From: Acridotheres tristis | Taxonomy: Eukaryota > Chordata > Aves > Passeriformes > Sturnidae | Reading direction: 5' to 3' | Assembly (NCBI GenBank): GCA_037013685.1 | Contig: CM072888.1 | Location: forward strand, 12,195,034-12,259,033 | Length of the DNA: 64,000 nt | Shown here: positions 12,401-21,298 of the stretch, piece by piece | Layout of the letters: each line of letters starts with the position of its first letter | How positions within the stretch are numbered: position 1 is the stretch's first letter | Program-made: the position numbers and the translations under genes | Notes under the pieces: model-generated | Seen by the model: the letters and a program-made list of their open reading frames with translations, nothing else | The model's database searches: none | What the model was told of the DNA's origin: nothing

Positions 12401-14029
12401 ATTGATTGCATTAATTTTAGCTTACGTTCCTCCTCAGGTGCAGCAGCCAAGTTAGGAAGGGGAACTTTGACACTGTTGCTTTAAATCCACAGGAGTAACA
12501 GCTTTAAAACAAACAAATAAACATATAAAAACACCAATCCCTCCCACCCCTAAAAAAAAAAAAAGCAAATCAGAAACACTGCTCTCCACATTTCTTACCA
12601 GTAAAATTATGGTTCTTGTAAATCTAAATCACTCTTTGCTACCTTGAAAAACGTAATTCTTTTCAGAATCATATTAAGAGAAATTCATTGATGATTATGC
12701 TAACATTCAGATTCATAACTCCTCCAGTAAATTTGACTGAGACTTACAGTAGTTATTTCATTTTTAGGAGGTAAAGCATAATTGTTTTATTTGCAGTAAG
12801 TGACCAGAGCAAAATCCTGTGTTAAGTAAAATTGTTTTCAAGCACTTTTCTGGACATTTGACTGCAAAACTACTGAGCAAATAAGACAAACTTTATTCTC
12901 CACACCTATATGAATAGAATATTTTTTTCACCTACCGTCAGCAGAGAGATTAGCATGCCTTTCGTATGCTTTGTCTATTTCTAGAAAAGCTTTACTCAAA
13001 ACATTTTCCAAGTTGTCCTCCTCAGCAAGAAATTCCCTGGAAGCAAGCAAGCAAACAAAGAAATTCAATTTCTTTCCAATAAATATACATCCTGATCAAT
13101 CCCTTTCACAGTCTTATTTCCTCCCTGCACCCACTAAATGATGCTGTACTTGAGTGAAAAGGTAATGTGATTTTACTTACTGTGTGCACTGAAAGCAGAA
13201 TTCTGTAATTTTGAAAATATCTAAGTTCTTTTTCCAGCATCCAGGGATGTGATAGAGAAGAGTGTAAGCAAACCATAGGTCAGGGATCACAGAGACCCTG
13301 TGTGAAAACAGTCAGTCCACACTCTCCCTGTGTTCCAAGACATTTCCTGGACAGGAGACACAATCGTGCTTTCCTCTCCTGTGTTTTTTGGGCTTGCCCA
13401 ATGGGGCAGGCACCCCACAGAGTAAGAAATTTAAAGCATCTCTGTTCCATCCAGTGAGCCCGCTGTCCCATAAAGACAGGCAGCTACATAACCCTGGAGG
13501 ATTAGCTACAATGTACAGCCCATTGATTCCCTAAGGAAGGAATCTCGGCTGTAATTTACTTGGCACGCATTGCCTCGATGAGCACTTACTTAATATATTT
13601 TTCCATGTACTTTTCGCAGAAGTCTGCAGCTGCTGCCCCGCCGTGCCCATCGTACACCGCGAAGTACAGGATATCCTCTGTCAGCTGAGCGTAATCGAAC
13701 CGGTCCTCGTTCTCCTTTCTCTTCCCGATGTGGCTGGCGCTGCCCACGTTGCTCAGGCTCACCTTTGGGATGGGCTTGCCGTACTTGATGCTGGGTGGGA
13801 GGAGAATGGGCTCATCGATGCGGTTGTCCCAGATGCCGAAGGTGTCCCATGTGGTGGGCCGCCCGCTGCCTTCGGGGTCGAAGCGGGAGGCGCGGCGCTC
13901 GCAGGTGGAGATGGAGCAGGCGGCTGCGGGGCGCTTCTCGTCCTGCAGGAAGCGCGACGTGAGCGCGGCTCGCCTCCTCACTTGGAACCCCCCATTCCGC
14001 ACCAGGGTAATCAGAGTAGCTGTGGACAT
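3329..14029 (-). CDS. PPM1K: PPM1K, mitochondrial protein phosphatase 1K (PP2C family), complete six-exon coding region
   Basis: This gene encodes the mitochondrial-matrix PP2C serine/threonine phosphatase that dephosphorylates the E1-alpha subunit of the branched-chain alpha-ketoacid dehydrogenase complex and so activates branched-chain amino acid breakdown (family knowledge). Coding exons, in transcript order, are 14029-13590, 13036-12936, 5684-5519, 5013-4869, 4043-3909 and 3460-3329. They total 1119 nt, or 372 residues plus TGA, the same length as human PPM1K as I remember it. Visible motifs: an Arg-rich N-terminus (about residues 1-50) fitting a mitochondrial presequence; ENEDRF (106-111); metal-binding YDGHGG (D127, G128); SVGDSRA (205-211); DHTPE (225-229); [11 protein letters not shown] (256-266); TTDG with D298; EDN with D337; and the conserved C-terminus ending SSGRWA. 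All junctions are GT/AG and all phases agree. No frameshift or missing catalytic residue is seen. The start matches the human N-terminus (MSTA.LITLVR). Confidence 0.97.
3909..4043 (-). CDS. PPM1K: PPM1K coding exon 5 (residues 285-329)
   Basis: This 135-nt, 45-codon in-frame exon reads [20 protein letters not shown] and continues [25 protein letters not shown]. It carries metal-ligand Asp298 in TTDG. The acceptor is CTCTTGCAG and the donor is CAG|GTAATG. Confidence 0.96.
4869..5013 (-). CDS. PPM1K: PPM1K coding exon 4 (residues 236-284)
   Basis: This exon encodes [20 protein letters not shown], then [20 protein letters not shown] and QPETKRVQ, which includes the highly conserved PP2C motif R-LA-TRSIGD. 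The acceptor is TGGACAG (5020-5014) and the donor is CAG|GTAAAA (4868 downward). The exon is 145 nt and brings the reading frame to phase 0. Confidence 0.95.
5519..5684 (-). CDS. PPM1K: PPM1K coding exon 3 (residues 181-236)
   Basis: This exon encodes [20 protein letters not shown], then [17 protein letters not shown] and [14 protein letters not shown], the central beta-sandwich of the PP2C fold with the SVGDSR motif. The acceptor ATTTGTAG has a weak pyrimidine tract, and the donor is AG|GTACCT, a poor match to consensus. The exon is 166 nt, not a multiple of three, so skipping it would shift the frame. Confidence 0.95.
5685..12935 (-). other. PPM1K intron between coding exons 2 and 3 (7.25 kb)
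   Basis: This is the largest intron of the coding region and is AT-rich. It contains a T-rich low-complexity stretch (about 11990-12080) and A-runs near 5838 and 12553. No coding exon, RNA gene or full-length repeat is recognised. ORFs inside it reach only 122 codons and have no recognisable domain. Confidence 0.7.
12936..13036 (-). CDS. PPM1K: PPM1K coding exon 2 (residues 147-181)
   Basis: A short 101-nt exon reads [20 protein letters not shown] and continues [13 protein letters not shown], matching the helical segment after YDGHGG in PPM1K. The acceptor is TTCCAG just above 13036 and the donor is GTAGGTG (12935-12929). It has no ATG and is too short to show as an ORF. I placed it by frame and homology: it supplies the G that completes Lys147 and leaves G for Ala181. 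Confidence 0.93.
13590..14029 (-). CDS. PPM1K: PPM1K coding exon 1 (residues 1-147)
   Basis: This exon carries the start codon (14029-14027), the Arg-rich presequence, the [19 protein letters not shown] block just before the phosphatase domain, and the first two metal-site motifs (ENEDRF, YDGHGG). It ends in AA of the Lys147 codon before the strong donor GTAAGTGC (13589-13582). It is much richer in GC and CpG than the other exons. An acceptor lies upstream, but its exact position is ambiguous: several pyrimidine-AG sites occur within about 100 bp 5' of the ATG, for example one leaving only 8 nt of leader in this exon. Confidence 0.95.
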
Positions 14030-16990
14030 GACTTGTCTTCGCAGAGATTCGCAGGGGGGAAAAAAGACCAGGAGCAGAAGACGCGCAGCTGCTGGAATGT
14101 CTTGGAGAACAAAGGGAAAACCGGTCAGGAAATAAGAAGCGCGGGAAAGGGAATTTTCAGTTGCATCATTCAGGAAACAATGTCACCCTGAGAACCCGCT
14201 CCCTGGGAGCGACTGCAGCGGGATGTGCGTGACTCACCGCGAAACTATCCCACATCCAACCCCAGCTCTGCGCACGGAGCCAGGGAGGCGCTTCTGCTGG
14301 CCCCCTGCAGAATGACATCCCGACTTTTCACAGCTTGAAGGGGTTGAGATGGAACAAATGGGAGTGATGATAACGCAAAAATATGAATATGTGAAAATAC
14401 GAGGTAAGGTTGTGAAAATGAGCTTATCGCGCATGCTCTGCAAACACCAGCTGAGGTATCTGCACTGTGATTCCCAGGGGAAGGGGAGGAGAAATAGATT
14501 TGCTTAGATTTTAAAATTTTTTTATCTGCATGAGATATTTGGTTCTGTCACATTTATGGCGGTCTTGAACAATACTTTTTAACACAGAGCTGTGAAGTTA
14601 ATTGCAATTTTCTTTTTTTTTTTTTTTATGCTAAGAATGACTACTAAGAGTGTATCCATGGACACCCATGCATGTACAACCTTCCTCCTCAAAAAACCCC
14701 ATACAGCTCTTTTGGCTTGAAGTTCTCTGCCACCTAACTCTGAAATGGGCTAACACAGGCAAGCAAGATCTACTGGCTTTTCAGATCTCTTTTCCAGTCC
14801 AGATAAATTCAAACACACGACTTGGCTCAGCACAGAGAAAAACTGGCAAATGATGACTCATCTAGTTTGCTGAAAAGTGCAGAAAGATTGGATTATTTGA
14901 CCTTTTGTAGAGTAACACCCAACTTGACCCAAGTCCTGGGATGCAGTTTGCAATAATTACATGTTGTTGCACTGGAGTAATTTGAACAGATCACTGTAAC
15001 TAACCACACTAAAGATATAAGCCCAGTGAGGAATTTCTAACCTAATTGCTCAAAGTTTGCTAAGGGTAAAAATTATGAGTGAGGAGTAGTATATGACACA
15101 ACAAAAGATCTAAAAATGCCCAGGCTTATGGTGAATGAAAAAACAACAACAACAACAATAACAACAACAACAAAAAAACACTTTAAAAAAAAATGACAGC
15201 AGGGTGATCTGATGCAATTGAGCAACAAAGAGCAATGCTTGTACCCCAGTGACACACTAATTCTGGGCTGGAATGCCTTGCTGTTGTCCTTTGCCCAAGC
15301 TAATCACAAATGCATCTCTAGATCTGAAATATTTGTTAAACTATGTATTTAAATTGCTAGATAAAAATCTGTGTACTCACAAAAAACATGCAATCAAAGG
15401 TAACTTAGTAAGGGGCTCCTTTAGCAGAAAATGGCAGTGCCAGAGCTTTTGGGAGGCCTTCAACAAACATGTTGTTCCAGCTCAAAGCATGTTGCTTCAG
15501 ATGCTGTGGGTTTACCTTTCATGCAATTCTTAGGTTGCATGAAAAGAGGAAAGGTTTCTTTACTTAGCACTTAGAGGTTTACTGCTGCCTTGATAAAAGC
15601 CTGGAATGTTCTGTTGTTGCATCAGCTGAATATGGAACTACATGAAATCTTAAGATGTTCAATTTTACTACAGGGTGATGGTAATATCACACCCTTATTT
15701 TAGTGTATTTACAGGTATTTAAAACCTGGTTTATTTCCAAGAGCTGCTTTTTATTTCCTGCTATCCTTGACTTGTAAGAATAGCAGGTTACCTTCCTTCT
15801 GTGAAACACAGCACAACCAAACTGAAAGCCTGCCAATTAGCAAAACCCACGCTCGCTTTCATTTGTCAGCTTGAGAAGAGAACATGAAATTCTTGCTATA
15901 TTTAGACTACCCAGTATCCACAGCATGAATCACAGGATCAATCCAAACTCACAAGCTAATTAATGCATTTGTTCCCAATCAAATTCAACTCTCATCAGGC
16001 AAGCAAAAATAGTGACGATAATTTTGCCTTTCAATTGTCTCTGCAAGTCAGGAGTAGAAACCTGCTCTTTCGTTTGTTATGTAAACACCACTGGACACAT
16101 AACAGCCTGTTCTTTCCCAGCCGATATGTCTGCAAACACTGGGCAAACCCATCTGGGCAAAACAAGACCGAGGTAATGAAAAGGGGGTCACTGATGTTAG
16201 AGACAAAGTCCAAGATGGACAGTTCTAGATGGAAATCTGCCTTGAGGTGCTCCACCTGATTCTGTTCATCTGTACACATTTTCCTGGAGAGAAACTGCTC
16301 CTACAGACAGGCAGGAAAACATAGTACTTAAAGCGGGATGAGATGATTAAAACTGTAATTTTACAGGCTGGCTGCTGCTCGGCAGATGGAAATTTTCCAG
16401 GCTGCCAGAAGAAAAGGGGAAGAAAAGGGAACCCGGAAGAAAGCGAAGGCATGCCTGCTGCCCCAGGGGAGCCGACGTATGTAAAAAGGAATGTACAGCT
16501 CCAAGTGCACTTGCTTCGTGTGCCTTCCCAACCCCATGGATGTGGGCAAGACCTTACGGTTCTGGGTGTTAAACTCGCCTTAAAGCAGGTGCGTTGTTCG
16601 GGTTTTTTAAAAATCCGTGACAATCTAGTCTCGCCTCCCTGCCTGGGCAGCAAACTGCACACGGACAGCACCAATTTAAAGACGTCTGTGCTGTAGTTTG
16701 CTCATCACGAACTAGCACAGGCCGCGTTCATTCCGTGCATATCAAAGCTGCGGCAGCCCCCCGAGGGGCGCCGGCCGTGCCCAGCCCCGCTCCGCGATGT
16801 GCCGGCCGCGCTCCCTGACATTCCCAGCCCTGCCGCGGCCCTTCCCGCCCAGCAGCCGCGGCTGAAGGAGAAGGGACAGCGGAGCGGGCGGAAGGGGCGA
16901 CAGAAGGAGACGCTTGCGAGCGCGGCCCCCGGCCCCGGGCAGGCGGCCCTTTACCTCCTCCCGGCCCCGGTCCCGGGCAGGCAGCCCTTA
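14030..16990 (-). other. Probable 5' intron of PPM1K
   Basis: The CpG island expected to hold the promoter lies about 3 kb upstream of the ATG, so this interval is most likely the intron between a non-coding first exon and the ATG exon (inference). It contains a (CAA)n microsatellite at about 15137-15180 and a T-run near 14612-14630. No other coding feature is recognised. Confidence 0.5.
15137..15180. repeat. (CAA)n microsatellite
   Basis: About ten CAA/ACA triplets, interrupted once by an ATA, are flanked by short A-runs. It lies in the probable 5' intron of PPM1K. Confidence 0.85.
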
Positions 16991-17290
16991 CCTCCTCTCG
17001 GTCTCTGTCCCGGGCAGGCAGCCCTTACGTCCTCCCGGCCCGGCGGCGGCAGCGCCCAGCGATGCGAGCACGGCGCTCCCCGCCCGAGGCTGCAGCGCGG
17101 CTCCGCCGCCGCCGGGCCCGGCCCCGCCCGCCCGGCCCTGCCGGCCAATGGGCCCCGCTGGGCGCCGGCCGAGCCTCCCACACCGCCCCCGCCCCGCCCG
17201 CGGCCGGCCCCTCGCACGGGCCTGCAGCTGCCGGGAGGCGGCGAGGGCTGTGGCCGGGGTGACCCTGCGCAGCCGCCGGTGTCGCACAGT
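16740..17290 (-). promoter_or_regulatory. PPM1K: CpG island, putative PPM1K promoter and non-coding exon 1
   Basis: A very GC- and CpG-rich block of about 550 bp lies 3 kb upstream of the PPM1K start codon. It has a CCAAT motif (17145-17149) and several GC boxes (about 17112-17132 and 17185-17210). No TATA box is seen. On the minus strand, splice-donor-like sequences at 17028, 16991 and 16954 lie 110-200 bp past the CCAAT motif, where the end of a first exon would be expected. The PPM1K assignment comes from position and orientation. Bidirectional activity is possible. Confidence 0.7.
16934..17046. repeat. Three-copy tandem repeat (38/37 bp) in the PPM1K CpG island
   Basis: Copies begin with CCCGGGCAGGC at 16934, 16972 and 17009. 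Each continues with GCCCTT(T)AC and a pyrimidine-rich CTCCTCCCGG segment. Read on the minus strand, each copy carries one splice-donor-like site: copy 1 GGAG|GTAAAGG (GT at 16954), copy 2 GGAG|GTAAGGG (GT at 16991), copy 3 GGAC|GTAAGGG (GT at 17028). Copy 2 has the best match to the donor consensus. Confidence 0.85.
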
Positions 17291-17632
17291 CACCGAATCG
17301 CTTAGGTTGCAAAAGACCGCAGGGATCAGCGAGTCCCAGCACGTCCAGTCTTTACTTAAACGCATCCAGAGAGGGTGACTCCATCGCCTCCCTGGGCAGC
17401 CCATTCCAGTGTCTAATTACCCTTACTTGCGAAGAAATTCCCCCTAATTTCACAAAATCACGGAATTTATCGAGTGGGAGAGACCCACAAGAACCATGGA
17501 TTCCAATCCCTGGCCCTGCACAGGTCCAGCCTAACCCTCCCCTGTCGTAGATTTAGGCCGTGTCCTCTCGTCCTGGCACTGATCCCCTGGGAGAAGAGCC
17601 CGATCCCCCCTGGCTCCAGCCTCCTTTCAGGC
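17285..17632 (-). mobile_element. CR1 LINE 3' fragment with a second CR1-type piece inside it
   Basis: The plus strand reads as the complement of the CR1 3' region: it opens with a degraded copy of the tail (CACCGAATCGCTTAGGTTG), then the conserved block around GACTCCATCGCCTCCCTGG, then the cue for about GAGGCCGTGTCCTCTCGTCC (here TTAGGCCGTGTCC...). Homology breaks at 17451-17524, where a segment starting CACAAAATCACGGAA and ending CCCTGCACAGG is a CR1 tail of a different subfamily. After it the first copy resumes. It abuts the PPM1K CpG island on its upstream side. Confidence 0.8.
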
Positions 17633-20600
17633 CTGGATTCGGCAGGTGGAAGCCAGGACAGCCAGGCTGTGCCTGCAGCTGCTGCCCACGGCTGCCCAAG
17701 AGGCCTCTGGAAGCAGCAGCTGCCCTTATGGAACAACTATCTGAAAGATATAAAGCATAATTGTGTGTGCTCCTGATGTGACCCGTGTCCAATCAGAAAG
17801 TTAAAGGGATCATTTGCTTCACGCTGTGCTACTGCCAGTCTCTGACCTTTGATGCAATTTGGCGAATCAGATGGCTCTGATTACGGAAAGCTTTGAAACA
17901 CGCCGTCCATTCCACCTCGTGCTGTCTGCTGGAGACTGGAGTACTCAAAAACAGACACCTGAGAGAAAAATTAGAACCAACGCAATTTCCATAGGGGCTT
18001 AAAGAGGTCACTATCAAGTTTGTCCTATACATTTTTGAGGTAAAGAAATGCTTTTGTTTTGTTGGAGTGAGGTTTTTGGTTGCTGCAAAACCCAGCTACT
18101 TCTTGAAAAAGAAAAGCAGCAATAAAACCTCTCAGACCTCTCACTGTACAGCTGTACTTACAGAAGAAGGGGTTAGGTGAGCATGGCAGCATATACCAAA
18201 TTATTCTAGTTTCCAGATGTGTAGTGTCCCACTCAGCATTTAGAATGGAATTTGATCCTGTGAGTCTTTTTGGGGATAGCAACAGTGTCATCTATCACTG
18301 CAGGTTGCTTTCTGGTTCCCAGTTGTCCTCAGTGAGACAGCAAAAACAAAGCTCTCCTGCCAACCCTCCTGTAATTGAGCAGAGAGCAGCAGTTCTCCTG
18401 AGCACAAAGGATTCATACAGGAGTGGATCCAAGCTAGTACAGTGAATTACTGAGAACAAAACCAGCGTATTACCTGTAAAACGGGTATTGCTATTTACAG
18501 AGCAGCACAGTGGGTCTTCCCAGAAGTGTCAGGGTCCTACACGATATGGAAGCACGAATGCTGGGAGACAATTTCTGCCCCATTGAGCTGGCAGTGAAAG
18601 GCCAGCATGGAAATGACAAATGCTGCATGTTGAGCCCTTATGTGCAGTAGAAGTGCTCTTATCTTTACAAGGCTTTGTAAGGCAAGTGGGAGGCATCTGG
18701 AGAGGCAGCAGGAAAAAATGAGACAGTGAGCATAAGAATAGCTTTGTGAGAAGGCAGAAGGCTTGAAGACAAGGCCAGGGCACAGGGCAGGCAGGATGGG
18801 CTGCAATGAAGCATTTGATACTTTGAGGGGCCTCTGATAGCAGTTGGAGGACAGGAGGCAAAAAATTCTGGAAAGGCAGGAACTTGTGCGATGCAATATT
18901 TGGTTTTGTGACTGCAAACAGTTAATTTAGACTTTCCCCTCATAATTTTTTTCCCCTTAAAGGATGAGTTTAAGTTTTCTAGATTCCAGCTCTCCTAACA
19001 AGGAATTTCTGCTCCTGCAAGGTTCACTCTTTCTCTCGTCTGACTTACTGCCTCTGTTCTTGCTGCTTTGTCATGTTTCTGACTTTTCCCTCCACTGCCC
19101 TCTATTCTACTTTGTTTCCTCCTTTCCATTCATGGTTTGCACATATTTTTCTGTAGTTATTTCTCTCCTGCTGCCTCTTCCCTTTTTCACTCATCTTTCT
19201 TTCCTGCATGCTTCCATCTTCATATTCTAAAACCTTAATCTGTGACTGCCTTGTGTGACTGGAAAACAAACCAGACTCCCGGAGGCAGGGGCAGGTTGGT
19301 TGTCTATGTATCCAGCATTGTAACTGAACACACAGCAGCTGGAATTCTTGGGTGGGGGAAAAAGAAATATCCATTGTAATCTCCATGTATCAGATCTCAG
19401 ACCAAGCTATAAGTACAGGAAAATCTGGTTCTGAACCCCATACTCTTCTCACCAACACATGACATTAAAGGTTGGAGAATTTACTTTTGCACCATGCTTT
19501 CTATCCTCATAACTGAAGAATTTTTCCTTATGGTACACTCCTGGCTAATTATCTGTCTGTACGTGCAATCTAGGTCTGCTAACAGGTCAGAAGAGACCAG
19601 AAAACATCCTGTGGATGTGGTGAAGTGGCCACTATTTAAACACCGACTTTCAAATAACTGGCAACAGCTGTAATTTCTCACAGCACTTTTCAAAGGCAGC
19701 CCTTCGAAATCAGGTGAGCTACTGTGGGAAAGGCCACCTCTTCCATGACCATTTGGCTGCCTGTGCTCATGGACAGCTCTGGATAGTCCGGCTCTCATTG
19801 TGGACATTGGTGATGAGAAAAATGCTGCAGGAAAGCTTATTGGGGACCTCTTTTCCTTGGATCAGGAGTCAAATTTAAGTTCAGACCCTTGCCTTAGCTA
19901 TGCCGTGGGTGTGCCCATGTCTGGCCTTGTACCCCACTGATCCTGTGCTTCCCTGGCTGATGGATCCTCTGTCTTGACCCTGAACCTGGCTTGTCTCTGT
20001 GGTCAGGCTTGGTGGTCCCTGGACTGCAGCTGACCCCTGTTACTGTCCCCAGCTGGGTTAGCTCTCCCTCAGGTGCCATGGAGCTGTCAGGGATGTCCCT
20101 GCCTGCCTCACCATCCCCCTTATCCCCAGCCCTGGTGGAACAGCCCTGTTTCTCCTTGCTGACAAGGGCTGTACACAGTCCTCAGGGTGTGGGTAAAAAG
20201 CAGTTTTCTTCTTCAAGGGAAATGTGCTTTTTGGCACTCTTGCCAGGTATTGCCCTTGCATAAATAATCACAATGTTAACACTGAAGCATGACTAAGCAA
20301 GCTAATAGGCGTTCTGTTTAGAAACAAGAAATAAAAAATGTTGGTTTTGACACTGTTCAAATGATGTGCAACACTTAATTTTCAAGCCCATGCTCTATAC
20401 TTTTATGGATGATGTGACAAATCCTCTGTGCTCACACTTTGGGACATGGTAATCTTGTTTCCTCTGGTTAACTTGCTTAATAAGTTTCTACTTCATTCGG
20501 GACTCGTGATGTACACAGAGACAGAAGGCATTCTGAAACAGGAGGGCTGTGCTGTAGTTTAAGCACATTCCCAGGACTGCCCAGGTCAAACTGCAGGCTC

Positions 20601-20824
20601 TGAACAGCTCTCACTCACAGGGAAGGCAAGAGTCAGATGTACATCTGCTCCCACAGGATTCCTCTCAATTCAGATGACATGGCTTGCTTCTGTCCTGGTG
20701 AAGATGGAAAATAAACTTCTGTATCCTAAACACTGTGCTGGGAAGGTCAGACCAAGAGTTTGCCTGGGGGATTGTCTTTTGTAGTTAAAACCAGAGTCAG
20801 CTTTCGATCCTTGGTGATCCCAGC
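17633..20824. other. Intergenic sequence, no feature recognised
   Basis: ORFs of up to 126 codons (for example minus strand 18537-18917) overlap each other in several frames and show no recognisable domain or splice structure. No repeat family is identified with confidence. Confidence 0.5.
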
Positions 20825-21010
20825 TGTGGTGGGTTGATCCTGAGCAGCCACCAAGTGAAGTCACTGTCACTCCCTCTCCCCAGAGAGCAGTGCCAGCACC
20901 GCACAGCAGTAGCCAAACCACTGCTGTGTTTTCAACACCACCCCAGCTACAAATACAAACCACAACACTGAGGGCTACTACGAGAAAGTTAACTAACCCA
21001 ATACACTGTG
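20825..21010 (-). mobile_element. Decayed avian ERV LTR with internal deletion
   Basis: On the minus strand the segment ends in GGATCAACCCACCACA, preceded by GGGGAGAGGGAGTGACAG, which is the terminal region of a common avian LTR family as I remember it. The opposite end (plus strand GGGCTACTACGAGAAAG, then TTAACTAACCC) resembles the complement of the LTR 5' end, related to the copy at 26051. Only about 185 bp remain, so most of the LTR interior is deleted. No gag, pol or env sequence is adjacent and no clear target duplication is seen. Confidence 0.55.
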
Positions 21011-21261
21011 TTTTCTGAAAGTAAAAGAAAATGGTTGAATTGTTTATCCTGACACTTTAAATGGCTTTGGAGTATTCAAGCAGTTTATTTGGAAACAGAA
21101 AAAAAGGTTTGGCTGAGCTTTCTGTGCCCCTAGTGAAGAATATATCTTCTTAAAAGCAGTGAAAAGTGAGTTAGAACAGAATGTTCCTAGCCCTTCGCAT
21201 TATGCCTTTGGCATTCTCCAGTTACAGCACGTTAGCTGTGTAAATTGAATTTCTCCTTGAA

Positions 21262-21298
21262 CTTTTCCAACCTAAATGATTGTATGATTCTACTGGGA
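21262..21298 (+). mobile_element. Very short CR1 3' tail
   Basis: The plus strand reads TTTTCCAACCTAAATGATTG and then TATGATTCT, the end of a sense-oriented CR1. The upstream sequence is not clearly CR1, so this is an extreme 5' truncation or a decayed copy. Confidence 0.6.

Noticed and set aside
13643..14191. 182-codon plus-strand ORF
   Set aside because: It is the antisense shadow of PPM1K coding exon 1, whose minus-strand frame is conserved and spliced.
16799..17405. Overlapping ORFs of 138-168 codons on both strands at the PPM1K CpG island
   Set aside because: All are low-complexity Pro/Arg/Ala/Gly products of a GC-rich island, with ORFs in many frames at once and no domain.
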